Of a DNA stretch of 64,000 nucleotides, positions 52,310 through 64,000 are shown one piece after another. Within the stretch, counting starts at the first letter, position 1; the number at the start of each line of letters is the position of its first letter. Both the position numbers and the translations under genes were made by a program. Location of the stretch: assembly GCA_013400975.1 (NCBI GenBank), contig WBMZ01003062.1, positions 118,822-182,821 on the forward strand, in the 5' to 3' direction. The notes below the pieces were generated by a model. It saw only the letters and a program-made list of their open reading frames with translations. It was not told the DNA's origin and did no database searches. The DNA comes from Atrichornis clamosus (taxonomy: Eukaryota > Chordata > Aves > Passeriformes > Menuridae).

Positions 52310-53150
52310 TTACAAAAATCAAATGTAACTGCTTTCAGTAACTGGGAAAACCAAAGAGGTGCCTTGTGATCACTCTTTTTTTTCTACAAGTAGCAGGAAA
52401 AGCAAGCATTAGAGGTTGGTGTTAAAATAGTACCTTGTATCTCTCTGTAAGGATATCAGTCTTTTCTGCTATTCAAAAGGGAAGCAGAACAAAAACATTG
52501 TGGGCAATATTTTATAATAGAACAATGAGCCTGAACAGATAGATTTAAACCCCCCTGTTTCATAAATATTTCAAAGAATCTTCACAGATTTAAACTTCAA
52601 TTTTTATCATTGCTTTCCTTATTATGCATCAGCTTTTAAGTTCCACTGTGAAAGAAAACTTCAGAGTGAAGGATGCTATTATCAGTATGCAGTGGCATAT
52701 TTATATACTGATTATAATGAAGCCTCTCCACATCACTTTTCTTCATGATTTTCATTTCTACAACTAAAATGAAAAGGAATAAATGCACCTCTTGTTCAAT
52801 AAATATTTTTATAAGGTCAGCAATTGATTCCTGAGTGTCAGAGTGCTTCTTCAGGGTCCTTCTAGACATGCCTAGTGATCTGTGGTGACCAGTGGAGAGT
52901 CACATCCCTCTGGTTTTAAGCATATCTGTTCTCATAAGGGCAGCTGGAGGGGCTTTTTGTGATCAGACACACCTGCTCAATGCATGGTTTTCTATGTTAC
53001 AATATTCCTCATCCTTTTCCATTCAACTTGTTGCAGTAGCATTTGTTTCAATGTAGCTACAAACTCTGCTGATGTTCTGAGACTGCAGTGATCCTGGGTG
53101 TTCTTGAGTGTCAAGTTCTAGCATTTGTTTTGATAATGTTGAGCAATGTT

Positions 53151-53166
53151 AAAAAAAAAAAAAAAA
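53151..53166 (+). repeat. Poly-A run, 16 bases
   Basis: Sixteen uninterrupted A. No retroposed gene body is recognised upstream, so it is taken as a simple repeat. Confidence 0.9.
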
Positions 53167-53194
53167 CAAACAGTAAGAGATGAATATACTGCTG

Positions 53195-53225
53195 TATATT
53201 TTATATATATATATATTATATATAC
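53195..53225. repeat. (TA)n microsatellite
   Basis: An interrupted TA-repeat of about 30 bases, self-complementary and easily unwound. It lies less than 1 kb from the larger TG/TA/CA palindrome. Confidence 0.9.
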
Positions 53226-54197
53226 TGTTGAATATTTCCAAAAGAACACACAGTGATCTGCCACTGAATCTTTTATGCAAGTCTTTGCAGAGGCAGTACA
53301 AAAATCTGTCTGCGTGGTAGGGGAAGACTCTGCTGTGGAAAGCTTTCCCAGATACCCCAGGATGTGAATAATCCCTTTTGGCGACGCGCAGTAAATGAAT
53401 GGTCTAACTTTGCCTGCCTGCACTTGCAACCTGGTTATTTCCTGTTATTTATGATGTTTTGTTAATTGAATTTTCTTAATAGTAATAAATAATAGCCATA
53501 TGTTGGCTTTCACAGCTTTATTGTACAATAGGCATTAATGCAGTGTGGCTGGTCAGTGCTTTCCTACCCCATGACAGGGAGTGTGAAGCTGCAAGAGTTA
53601 AAGCCATGATAGTTCAGCTCCTTGTGTAGCCTTCTGTGTTATAGAAAGATCTCTTTAAAACTTAAGTGGGGTATTTCTGCAGTTCTAAAACACACAAGGT
53701 ATTTTCAGGCATCCGTTTTTTGCTCTATTGCTAAGAAACAAACTTAATAAATATAAATGAAGTTGAGCTTCATGCTTTTAGCAGATCCAAAGTGCTCCCT
53801 CTATGACTATAAAGCTGGTGTTACCATCCCATATACCCTCATTAGATGGACCAGAAAGGCTGCAGAGTCATCTAGCTTTCAGATTATGACATATCATGTT
53901 TCCCTTTGGCAGGCTGGAAATGATAATAAGATTTGTTATTTACAATTCTTTTCCTTGGGGCAGAGCTGTCCACTTGCCATCAGAACAACCATGAGCAGCA
54001 GGTGTACACTGATTTATCTTATTTTTTTCCCCCTGTATAATATTTTACTAGTAGGGTTGTTGGGGATCTGTGTGATATTTATTTGTCTATGTATTTTTAA
54101 TTCTTCTGGCCTGTTTTCTGAGTGGAAGGGGCAGTCTGTCAGGCTGGCATGAAGTGTGCTCACAGCATCAGGCCCTGTACTAAAACATCCCGTCTCT

Positions 54198-54500
54198 GGG
54201 AAGGGGGCGGGTGGGTTATCACCTCAATCCACCTTAGGCGTGCTGCTTTCTCACAGCCACTATAAATACTGCTTTGATTGGCATGGTAAAGGATTGTATT
54301 TTTGGTACTGCAGGTACATACAGGGCTGCAGTTTAACATAATCACGTGCTGCTGATTTCCAAGCGAGCGCTCCTCACCTTGACATCTGCGTACCTGCAGC
54401 GCGGCTCCTGGGACTGCAGGGAGCAGGGGGCGGTGGGCAGGTGACACCTGCGCGCTGTCCCCGCCTGCCTCGCCACTGGGATGGGCAGCAGTGAAGGTAG
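54198..54500 (+). promoter_or_regulatory. Candidate promoter or insulator, CpG-dense
   Basis: This is the only spot where several regulatory signals cluster. A G-quadruplex motif with an embedded GC box (GGGGGCGGG) covers 54198-54215. A TATA box (TATAAATA) lies at 54261-54268, with a reversed CCAAT (ATTGG) at 54277-54281. The 120 bases at 54361-54480 are 71 percent G+C by hand count, with 10 CpGs (observed/expected about 0.66), far above the rest of the window. A CTCF-like core (AGCAGGGGGCGGTG) is at 54422-54435. An ATG at 54481 opens a 79-codon frame starting MGSSEG, and a GTAGGA splice-donor-like string follows at 54497. The order GC box, TATA, transcribed GC-rich leader fits a plus-strand promoter, but the CpG patch is shorter than a standard CpG island and no downstream gene is identified. 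Confidence 0.28.
54437..54451. promoter_or_regulatory. Paired E-box palindrome
   Basis: GCAGGTGACACCTGC is a perfect inverted repeat around a central A, holding CAGGTG and CACCTG head to head. Paired CACCTG boxes are known targets of ZEB and Snail family repressors and of some bHLH factors. Use here is inferred from the motif and its CpG-dense setting. Confidence 0.4.
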
Positions 54501-57500
54501 GAAGGCTCCAGAGGAGGTAGGAACGTGGAATAAGATGAAAACCTGCCTGTGTGTGAGGTGTGTGCTGGAGAGGGGGCTGCTCCTGTGGACAGCTGCTTCC
54601 CCTGCTCCCTGTGCCTCCCAGCAGACGAGCTGTGGGAACAGATTCAGAAATACTGTTTGCTCAGCTTCGCCTCTGCCTCACTCCATGCATCTACCTCCTC
54701 TTCTGTGCTTGGTTTGCTGATCTGATTTATCAGCCATCTTCCTGTAAAGTACAGGATTAACTTTTGTGTGGTATTTCGAGCACTATACTCACATTCAGGA
54801 TATTTTGTAAGCTAACTAAAGCATGGTCCAATATTAGGGATGTGTGATTAGCCCCTGGTGCTTTCACCACACATCTTTTTCTATAAAAAATGTTTTCTAC
54901 TGCAGTTTCAAAAAGGCTCTTTATTTTGTACATTTTTTTAGTCTGGTGACTTTCAAGATCATCTCCACGTAGTTTTGGCTTTTATTTGTGATCATTAAGA
55001 TGCATCTTTGACAAGTCTCTTTCAGTTGCAATGAGAATGTATTTCTCCCCCAGATTGAGTTGACTGAAACTCTTTCATGTTTCCAGTGGTGTAGACACGT
55101 AACAGTCTGCAGATTGCTTGATAATTCCCTGGTGGGTAAAATTAGAAAGGAAAAAAAACCTGTGAAATTAAAAGATCATTTAAATTATAGCCCTTTGTTC
55201 TACCTTGTTAGTTAACATTCCAAACAATGATGTACAAACTGCATAATTTGTTGTGTGAAAATGTACCCAGTGTGGAGCCATCTGTATACCAGTTGACACT
55301 ATTTATACCAAAAGGGACATTGCAATAGCTGGAGAAGCCCCTATTCCCAGCTAACCATTTCCAGTGTGACTCTAAAATATTGATTTACATTCATTCTATA
55401 TTAACCTATTATGAGTTCATCTGCTGCTTTCAGCTCTCATATCATGTTGATGTACTTCTAATTTTCGAAACTAAATGGTGATTTACTTCAAAGATGTTGG
55501 GATGAATTGTTCTCCAGTGAATATCTGAAAGCCTCTTATGCCCCAGATAGCCTCTTTGATTTGAAATGTGCATTGAGCATTCTGGTGCATAACAAGGCCA
55601 GCAGCAATTCCTTGGTAATCCTGGAAATGTCCCTTTCCCTTCTGTCCTTCCTGATCCGCTGAGTATTTCCAAAAAGAGCTTTTATGAGATAAAATGACTG
55701 GTGTCTTTGGATGGAATGACCATTCTGGTCTTTCTGGGTTCTGCCCAGGGTGCTCATGGGCAGTGGGAGTTGGTTTTCATATCTGTTTAGTAGGGATATC
55801 CCATGTCCAAAGTGCTTTGAATTTACTAGGTGCTCTATATATGATGTAATTGCACTTAGTGGCTCTTTCACGCTTACTCTGCTTGAGTGGGTTTTGTTTT
55901 GTCCTAAAATACATGTTTACATATTGTGCAATCACTGGGGAAAACCACAGAACCATACAGGAATGAAGTTATTGCTAAAAGTGCATTTTTTCAGTCAACT
56001 TACGTGGTAAAATACATTTGGAGAATGAGAAATAATTTTTGAGAACATCATAATGCAATAGTAAAGTAAAAAGCAAAAAGTTATATGAATACTGTGAGAG
56101 AGAGAGAAATTCTATATTCATGGATTTTACTGGTTTTGAAGATACCTGGTTTGATCATTGACTGTGATATAGTATTTCACCTTTTCTCTGAAATTATCAA
56201 AGTATTACTCTGATACGTTGTGTTATTGACTCAGTAAAGATGGTTTTACCAGCACCCATGAAAAATGCAATTAGTAGCCTACAGTATCTTAAAATGACAC
56301 ACATAATTGTTAAAGGTGCCACAGTTGCGTGGCAGGTGAGTCATGATGGAGGACTCCTTTTGGTCTGTGCTGTTTTTGATCATTCAGTGAGCTCAGTGCT
56401 GTGGTACGAGTGCAGCCCTCCACGTCTTCCATGGAATATTTGGCCCTGAGCTGCTGGCAGGAGTGACTTCTATACCTGACTGGAGTGCTCTGGTGTTTTC
56501 CTGCAGTGCTTGTACAGCAGCTACATCATAATCAGAGGAGCCAAAATGCACGTTTGTGCTTTGAGGTGTGACAGAGGTGGCTGGAAAGCCTCTTCCTACA
56601 ACTGGGACCAGCCCTGACCTTGCTCTGGAGAGAGGCTGCTGAGCCTGCAAACTCTCTTTTCACAGTTGATAATTCTAGGTGATAGTGGGTGAGTTGCTTG
56701 ATAAACTCACCATTTAGGATTCATTTCCTGGCTGAGCCAGAGCCTGTTTTTGTGGACAACCATGTGTTTCTTTTTCCTGTGTCTCTATAAGCCACTGTGC
56801 TGAAGCAGTCACTTCCTAAGGAGGATGATACCCACGTGGCTCCTGGGGAGATCCAGTGGGTTGTGTGCTGTGATGTGCGAGGGTTCTGGTGACATTAATG
56901 GTGACAGCTGCCTCTCAGTGCACCCACAGGGGTGCCAGCTGTAAATGGTGACCTGGGACAGTTGTGCAATATGCACAGCTGCCGCTTCAGAGTGGGGAGA
57001 GCCCGCACCTGGAACTCTGGTGAGAGTCTGGGATTGACTGATCCTTGCGAGTCCCTCCAAGAATGACAAAAGGTTGCTAAAGCTGATGGCTCTGTGGGAG
57101 ACAGTGCTTTTGGGCTCGAGCCTTTCTCTGCACGAAGAGCTCAGCAGGAGCAGGGAGACCCTGCAATCACCATGACACAATCTCTCCAGGTGGAATACAA
57201 AGGCTCTCTGTGTTCAGCCAGGAGCTGCTGGGCTCACTGGGATGTCTGCTCCTGGGGCGGAGGTGATGATGAGCCTTATAATCCCATGTTCCTCTTAATT
57301 TCTAGCCTTAGGGAACATATCTTCCCTCTTGCATGTAGTCACCAAGAGTTCCTCAGTGCTGCTGCTGCCACAGCGGTAGTGCCACTCTGCATTAAATCCC
57401 TCCCAGGTGCTGCCACTTCTGAGTCGGACTCGAGGCTGGTTTAACTTGCTGCTGTGAGGAGACTTCATTCAGTTTCTACTGTACAACTGCACCAGAACAG

Positions 57501-60500
57501 AAAGTGTTCAAAGTAGAATGTGCTCATCCTTTTCCTCCCTACACCCCATTCTTCACCCTGTCCTCCAGGAGCAGTGTGTGATGTCCAGATGGCTTTGTCA
57601 GTATTTAAATTGTGAGAAAAGGATCTCTTCCAAGTACTGTAACACCATGTAGCCTAACTCAAATATGTATTGTAGCTCAGAGGCAACATCTCACTTTATT
57701 CTATTAAAGTATAATTAATTACCATTTCAATAGGGCTACTAGGTGTATGTATTCATCCAGTGGATTGAAAAATAATAACAAAGCTTCTTATTATCTAATG
57801 AATGATGTTATACATTGTGGATGCAGCCTATTAATATGGAAATGCTGGCACATTCATCCAGAATAATTTGTATGGTGTGTTTCCTGACCTAATAATGAAA
57901 AAAGTAGGTTAGCTTCCAAGTTTTCTGAAATGGGAATTAAAGCTTTATAGCAAGAAAGTCTTTGATAGTTTTACACAAATGGCTGAAACTTGCAAACCTT
58001 GCATATTTAAAATGGTTTATTCCACAATGATGACTTGAAGATATTTCTAATTAATTGTAGTAGTACATCACTGCTGAATTTCCTTGGCTTTCACATTATC
58101 TCACTGTTTTTTGCATTTTAATGGAATTGAAAAGCATTGAAAGATACAGCTTACCAAACATGGTGTAATCTGAGAAAATGTGGGCTTACGAGGAGATTTT
58201 ATGAAACGCAGTTTACAGAACCTTATGCAAAGCAGTTTTCTTCTTCAGGAAGCTTTCAGTTCAACTTTGAGCATTCCAGATGCTTTATTGTTGCTAGAGA
58301 GTGTATAGTGTGGGGTGCCTATAAATACTGAACCGTTAGGTCTGAGCCTGGCTAGCATTTTGCCCAAGGTGTATTTGTGAAGAAGCTGTCGTATTTATGA
58401 CCGTCTCTAAGATGGTTTCAGTGTTTAATCAATACCTACTCTAGCCATCAAAATGATGACCTTCCTTTTGGAGCTTTGCTTCTTTGCTAGCACAAATACG
58501 AGGTGCTGAGCTGTGTTTCAAGAAAATAAATATTGCCATGTTGCATTAGAGTTGACGTCCATCAAATGTCAGGCTCTTAAGGTGCACCTGCACTGCAGGC
58601 GAAGGTGTGACCGCATCACGTGCAACTCCCTTCATTTCAGTGTCACCCAGCTCCTCCAGCTGACCTGTCCCAGTTCCATGGTGCTCTGGCTGCAGCGTGG
58701 AGGCAGATGCAGACTGGCAGTGAGGAGGCAGAGTGAAAAGACCAAACTTGGGCAGTGTTGCAGGGAGTTTTTTGACTCTTGCCCCAGACCTTGGGGTGTT
58801 TGGGGAAAGACACTGAACATTTGAGCCTTCAGCTCTGAGTGGTGCTTTGTGCTCTGAGGAAGTTAATTTTTGATGGGCTTCTCTGTGTGTTGCTTACTAT
58901 CATTTTGTATCATTCTGTGAAAACACATCCTTGAGCTCTCCTGCTGTGCAGGAATGAATTATTTTAAAGATTGTGCACTTCTCCAATGCTTTCAGTATTC
59001 TCTTCGGCTAAACCTCCCAGCCCTGGTCTCTCACCCAGCAGATATCCTGCCATTAGTTGCTCAGATACTAACTTTTTAAATATAACACACCCTGGTAGTA
59101 GCTGGTTGTCAGAACAGTGACGTTCTGTGGAATATTTTCTGAAAGAATGGTTATTGTGCATCTGAAGCTTTATTTTAGGTTTTCTGCTGTTTTGCTTTGC
59201 CCATTTAATATTTGACTGTCCTCCGCCTGATGGCACATCACTGTTCTGCTTGAAGGGCAGAGACTGCTTTTTCCTCCTTCTGGTCTGTTAAAGCTTTGTC
59301 TCCTTTACTTAAAATGGAGAGTATTGTGTATGCTGAGTCTTTTTGTTTTGCCTCATGAACACCTGTGGTCCACAAGCTGTGCTGTAACTGTCAGATGTGT
59401 ATTTTTTGTGAGCAGTAACTTCTGACAGAGTCACAAGCTGAATTCAGAGAGGGGCTGAGCATGCTCTGGTTCTGCCCTTGTGTGTGGTTGTGAAGATGGG
59501 AGAAACTTTATATTGTGGGCCTATTTGATCCCTGTTTGTAGTCACTTTTTGCAAGAAGTTCTTGGTTTTATTTAAGAATAAGCAATGTGGTTGAAGAAAA
59601 TGAAATCAGGGTGTGAAGAACATGCTGTTATTGGAAGGAGTGGCAGCTTGTATTTGCCTGGTGATTTTGTGAGGCTTTATAATGGTAATAGAAATGTTGG
59701 GGGCTGGATAGGCCTGGTATCTGAGTATTTTAAATACTTAGCTTTAAAAGTGGACTCAAACAGATGCTTTGTAGTATGGCAAAATTATTTATTTGGTTTT
59801 GGTCTAATGAAATCCCAGCAAGAAGACAAAAACTATTAGGGATTTAGCTTCTGTGGAATTTCTAACAAGGCTTGATAGCACAGAAGTTTAGGGGGGAAAA
59901 AGAAGTTATCTGAAATCCTGTTTACTCATAGTAGTCTGTTCAAATGCCGTTGCAGGAATGAGAATTGTTTCAGCATTCCCAGTCCTTGTTTTTTTAATGT
60001 TTGTTGGCAGAAAGAAAATTAGATTCATCCCAGAATAATAATTTATCTTTCTTTTTAATATGACATTATTTTCTACGTGAAACGACATGTTTTCATAAAA
60101 ATAGATATTGGCCTACTCTGAGGTGTCCCATTTCTGGAGGACAGGGCAATTGGGTAGGTGTACAGGCAGATAAGAGTGCTGCAGAAGGTGGAAGGAGAGT
60201 GCAGGTGTCCCCCCACTCCTGCTCCCAGGTGAGGGATGGAGCTGTGTGGGGTGGAAGGCCACAGTGCAGCTTCAGAACATGCTAAAAATGCTCTTTTAGG
60301 AGGACAGCTGTCTTGCACTCTGTCCCAAAGCAGATGACATGGCACAGCCCTCCAAGTAAGTCTTGGACTGTTTCAAAGAGGGAAAAAAATGCTTCCCTAA
60401 GCTTTCGGAGCCCAGGGGTGTCCATTGGAGGGAGTGACAGCTGGGCATGACCTCTTCTTCAAAGCTGAATTTGGGGATTCCTATTGCCAGAATGCTTTAA

Positions 60501-63500
60501 GGGATAAGGAGCATTGCTGCTCATTAATTAGTAAAATCTGAGCTGACTCAAGTGGTGCTTGGATACATTAACTATCAGACTTTGGATTCATGCCCTTGAA
60601 GAAAAATGAATTTTATGTTAGTTTTCCAGTTTTCATAAATAATTCTCCTTCTAAAATAATCCTTCAGTTTGGGAAGTATGAACAGCTTTGGGCAGATGGA
60701 CCACTCTGAAGAGCAGTGCTATAAACCAGGAGTCTTCTGGGGACACTTTAAAAGTGCTGGTGGAGGTGCTGTGTCTGATCAAGTGACGTGGCCAGCAGGA
60801 AGGGAGGCTTTGGAAAACCCAGCGGAGTCCATGTCACTGTCATTGCTGCACTAGGCAGAAGATCAAAGTGACCAGCTCTTGATGGTTTTCTAAATACTGT
60901 ACTCCAGCACCCACCTCACAGGGGTCATCACCAGCTGTGATGGCAACACCCTTTAACATCTTTCTCCTCATGTCTCCTCTTTCACCACGGTGCAGACAGC
61001 TCAGCCTTTTCCTGGCTTTCTGAACCCTCACACTGCCAGCTTTTTAGGGGTGCAGGAGCTTTGACTTTCAGCTCAAGGTTGAGGTGTGGACCTGAGACAG
61101 CACCTTGGACCTGTCTGTAACCAGAGGACCACTCTCCAGTTGCTCTGGGTACAACCACTCCCTGGCACTAGGGGTTTGAACACAGAAACCTGACAATGTG
61201 CCACGTTCCACTTTTGCGCTGGTAAGTCTCTGCTTTCTGGAGGTCAGTCACTGGGCACACAGCAGATATATGTGGGCACATGTTGATATGCAGGGGCCTG
61301 GAAACTTTCCAGGATTTTCCTTGTTCTGTTGAAAAAATGGTCAGTGTCCCTGCAGCGTTGCTGAAGCTGTCCAGAGAAGGAAATTGTGTCAGTGCCAAAT
61401 GCTGTTGTCAATCTGATCATGTCTGACTGATGAACAGGTCTGAGAGTAACCAAATGGTTAATCCACTCTGTAGATAGATATGCTTTTTAGATATAGTAAG
61501 ATCTGCCTCTTTTATAAAATTAGAACATGAATGTGCACAGGCATTATATAACTGAGAACTGAATACTATATATGGCAACACGACGGATTAATATATAGTG
61601 AAGGCTTTGATTGTTCTCCTTTCTGTGCTTCTGGTAGTCTATGGTAACATATGAAAAGTTTTTAAATGACCTTTGAAATCAGCTTGTAACCTATGTAGTT
61701 TATCATCATTTTCTCTTCCCTGAGCCTGCAATGTTAAAGGATTCATAATTCAGTATTTCAAAAATTGTCAGTGGCTTCACTATATGAACTTTTAAATATT
61801 CTGAATGTACTTCTAGCATTCAGTGGTTGCATTTGTTCATTCAAAGGTAATGGATATTCAATAGCACCTATTATCAGCTAGATACAGAAAATATACTTGG
61901 GTAATTACATATGCCTACACTTGATATAAATTTAAATCATTTTCTGCCAAGAGGTCTGGTAAAAATGAACACCATATTTTTACATTTTATGGAGATTCAG
62001 TTCAGAATTTTTGAATTTATGAAAGACAGGTTTGTGGGGGAGGGAAGGATACGCTCCCTTGGTGCTGATGCACAAAGCAGAGTGTCAGTTCTCTACTTCT
62101 AGCAAACCTTTCTGTGCTCTTTGAATCATCTTCTGTATTTTCCTGATTTGCAGAGATTTCAGCCTCTGTTCATCATAAGCATGTGAGCCTTTTTCTGAAG
62201 TGGATACAGAAGTGGATGATGTGGATAGTAATGTGTTCTTTACATGTTTTTAAATTTTAAGAGTATATATTTCATCTGCTTGACTGATCTAATATAAAAA
62301 ATTGGTGACCTTGTCTGACAGGCTGGCATGTCTGTGTGGGACTTTGGCATCAGGAAGGGCAGATGCTCCCTGGTGTAAATGCTGTGCAGTGCTGACCGTG
62401 GTCTCTGCAGCGAGCTGGTTCTCTCACCGTGCTGACCAGGCAGGCAGCTGCAAGGTTCAGTAGCTGCTGAAAGGAGGTTCTGTTTGGGTTTTCTATTTTC
62501 TGCAGCCCCAGCCTTTGAGCCAGGAACAAGCACGGTTCACTGAGCTGGTGAAGGATATCAGTGAAGGGAGCAGTTTTGCTGAACTCACAGTACATTTGAG
62601 ATTGGTTGAAACTCCAGTGAATGTTATTTTTACAATGGCCAAGCAGTCCCTTTAGGTCAAGAATAGGAAACGGTGTTTGGTGTGGATGGAAGAATTGTAA
62701 TCTGACTTTATTTATCATTCTATGAATTAATACCTGGAAAGAAGAATTGCATTTTGGAAACTGACTGCATTCATAGGAACCTCTACAATATATCTTATGC
62801 TGCCATAGCAACATAGGAGTGCAATGAGTTAGAAATCTCCCAGTTATTAGAAAAACTGAATTAAGCCAAATACAGAACAAATAGAGTTTGCATAACACCC
62901 AGGTTCTGCCTTGTCTCATGAGGTTTTGACCTTTTTTCAGGTAAAGTGGTATCCTTGATTCTTGAGAAACAGGTTTGACTGAGATAAACAGTTTATACTA
63001 TGATACAGAGTATGAAAATAGCTGTGCTGTGCTACTGTAAGGCAACTCAGATTTGTGAACATATATTTAGGCTGCTGACTGTGCTCAAAGCTATCTTGAA
63101 AAATATTGTAAAACGTTGTGAAGAATGGTAAGAAAAACTAAATTCTCTCCCTTACGTTTCTCTTTTGCGGAACGAAGATGCTTATATTTTTTTTTTTCTA
63201 CATAATGACAGATAAACAAAAAATTCTATGAGAAAGGGGATTTATGGAAGGTGAAAAAATAGCAAGAACCTAATATTAGAAAAGAATCTAATGAATTGTT
63301 GTTTTGTTTTGACCTGATATTTGAGGAGAGTACTAAGGCTGGTCTTGAAAATTTTGTGAGGCCGATAATTCTATATTGCTTTCTGGATGAAATACCTCTC
63401 CATTAGGGTAAAAAAGGAGGACACTTCCTAGGGAGTGCTAATGGGAAGAAATTTCTGGAAAGTATTTATTAGGATCATTTAATTTGGAAAACACCCTGCC

Positions 63501-64000
63501 GTTACCGTAATGCCAGGAAGAATCATTCTTTGAGCTCTCAGGGCATGTGGAAAACCTCATCTTTCTTGTGCTGTCAGTGACAAAGTGAGAGATGGAAGAA
63601 GGAAATATGTTACTGTTTTATTTTTAATCTTATTTTTGCTGGTCTGTTCTATTTTAAACTTTATTAATGTATCTATTGTAGTTTGATCTTTTGTCAGAAA
63701 TTGCTAATATGTCTCCAGCCCAACTTTTCTGCTGTGATTTTATAAATACCTAGTTGCAATATCCATAAAAAACATCCGTGGGCTTTAATAAAGTTTTATT
63801 TGTTATTAACTTTTTTGCCTGAAGCACAAAATTCTGAAAGTGTACTTTTAGCACTCCCTTTCAAAAGGTTTCAAAATACTTTGTGGTTGAGAGGATCAGG
63901 GAATTTTAATTTGCAGTGCTCCTAGAAGTTGTCAATAATGTGTTTTTAAAGATCCAGGTAATAGTACATGTGTTTAGAAAAAAAAAAAGTGCAAGTGCAG
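54501..64000. other. Unique AT-rich non-coding DNA, no gene seen
   Basis: About 9.5 kb with no gene or transposon recognised. The longest open frame (62350-62919 minus, 189 codons with an ATG start) matches nothing I know. A (GA)6-like run is near 56095-56108, T11 at 63187-63197 and A11 at 63978-63988. The stretch 57655-57900 contains a dense group of homeodomain-type cores and is discussed as a possible conserved element. Confidence 0.55.

Larger units (their letters stand above)
51466..54197. other. Unique non-coding DNA with microsatellites
   Basis: No gene recognised. An open frame at 53757-54152 (131 codons, plus strand) has two hydrophobic stretches near its C-terminus but no known family signature. 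It lies just upstream of the regulatory candidate at 54.2 kb. The three simple repeats here are listed separately. Confidence 0.55.

Noticed and set aside
53757..54152. 131-codon frame with hydrophobic stretches
   Set aside because: Hydrophobicity comes from T-rich DNA; no family match and no clear splice signals.
61550..61575. TGAGAACTGAAT, the miR-146 seed-side sequence
   Set aside because: Diverges after 12 bases and no hairpin precursor surrounds it.
1..64000. CRISPR arrays, operons, riboswitches or phage-like modules
   Set aside because: No regularly spaced repeats and no tightly packed same-strand genes; the sequence is vertebrate nuclear DNA.

Overview
The window looks like nuclear DNA from a bird; I cannot narrow the species further. 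The main evidence is a set of CR1 LINE fragments, one of which ends in the avian CR1 tail of repeated ATTCTGTG/ATTCTATG octamers. Repeat density is low, base composition is moderately AT-rich, and there are a few much older amniote-type relics (an L3/CR1-like LINE and MIR-like SINE pieces). No bacterial, viral or organellar gene organisation is present.

I found no protein-coding gene, exon, tRNA or rRNA that I can support. The open frames are short or modest, are spread over both strands, resemble no protein family I recognise (apart from CR1 reverse transcriptase), and are about what 64 kb of non-coding DNA gives by chance. The window is best read as intergenic DNA or the interior of a large intron.

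Layout: 1-240 is a decayed CR1 reverse transcriptase piece on the minus strand, cut by the window edge. 241-8084 is unique DNA. 8085-9020 holds an ancient CR1/L3-like element followed by a younger CR1 3' piece. 9021-24250 is mostly unique DNA with a 56-bp-period duplication near 23.0 kb. 24251-25230 holds two CR1 copies whose 3' ends face each other. 25231-51387 is mostly unique, with a CR1 3' end at 36.0 kb, a possible MIR at 27.7 kb and several simple repeats. 51388-54197 has the clearest MIR piece, a (TG)(TA)(CA) palindromic microsatellite and an AT repeat. 54198-54500 is the only place with promoter-like structure: a G-quadruplex motif with a GC box, a TATA box, a short CpG-dense patch, a CTCF-like core and a paired E-box palindrome. 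54501-64000 is unique AT-rich DNA with one stretch that looks like a conserved enhancer.

I did not find a previously undescribed multi-gene system. The most useful leads are the regulatory candidate at 54.2-54.5 kb, the possible conserved element near 57.7 kb and the layered LINE relics at 8.1-9.0 kb.
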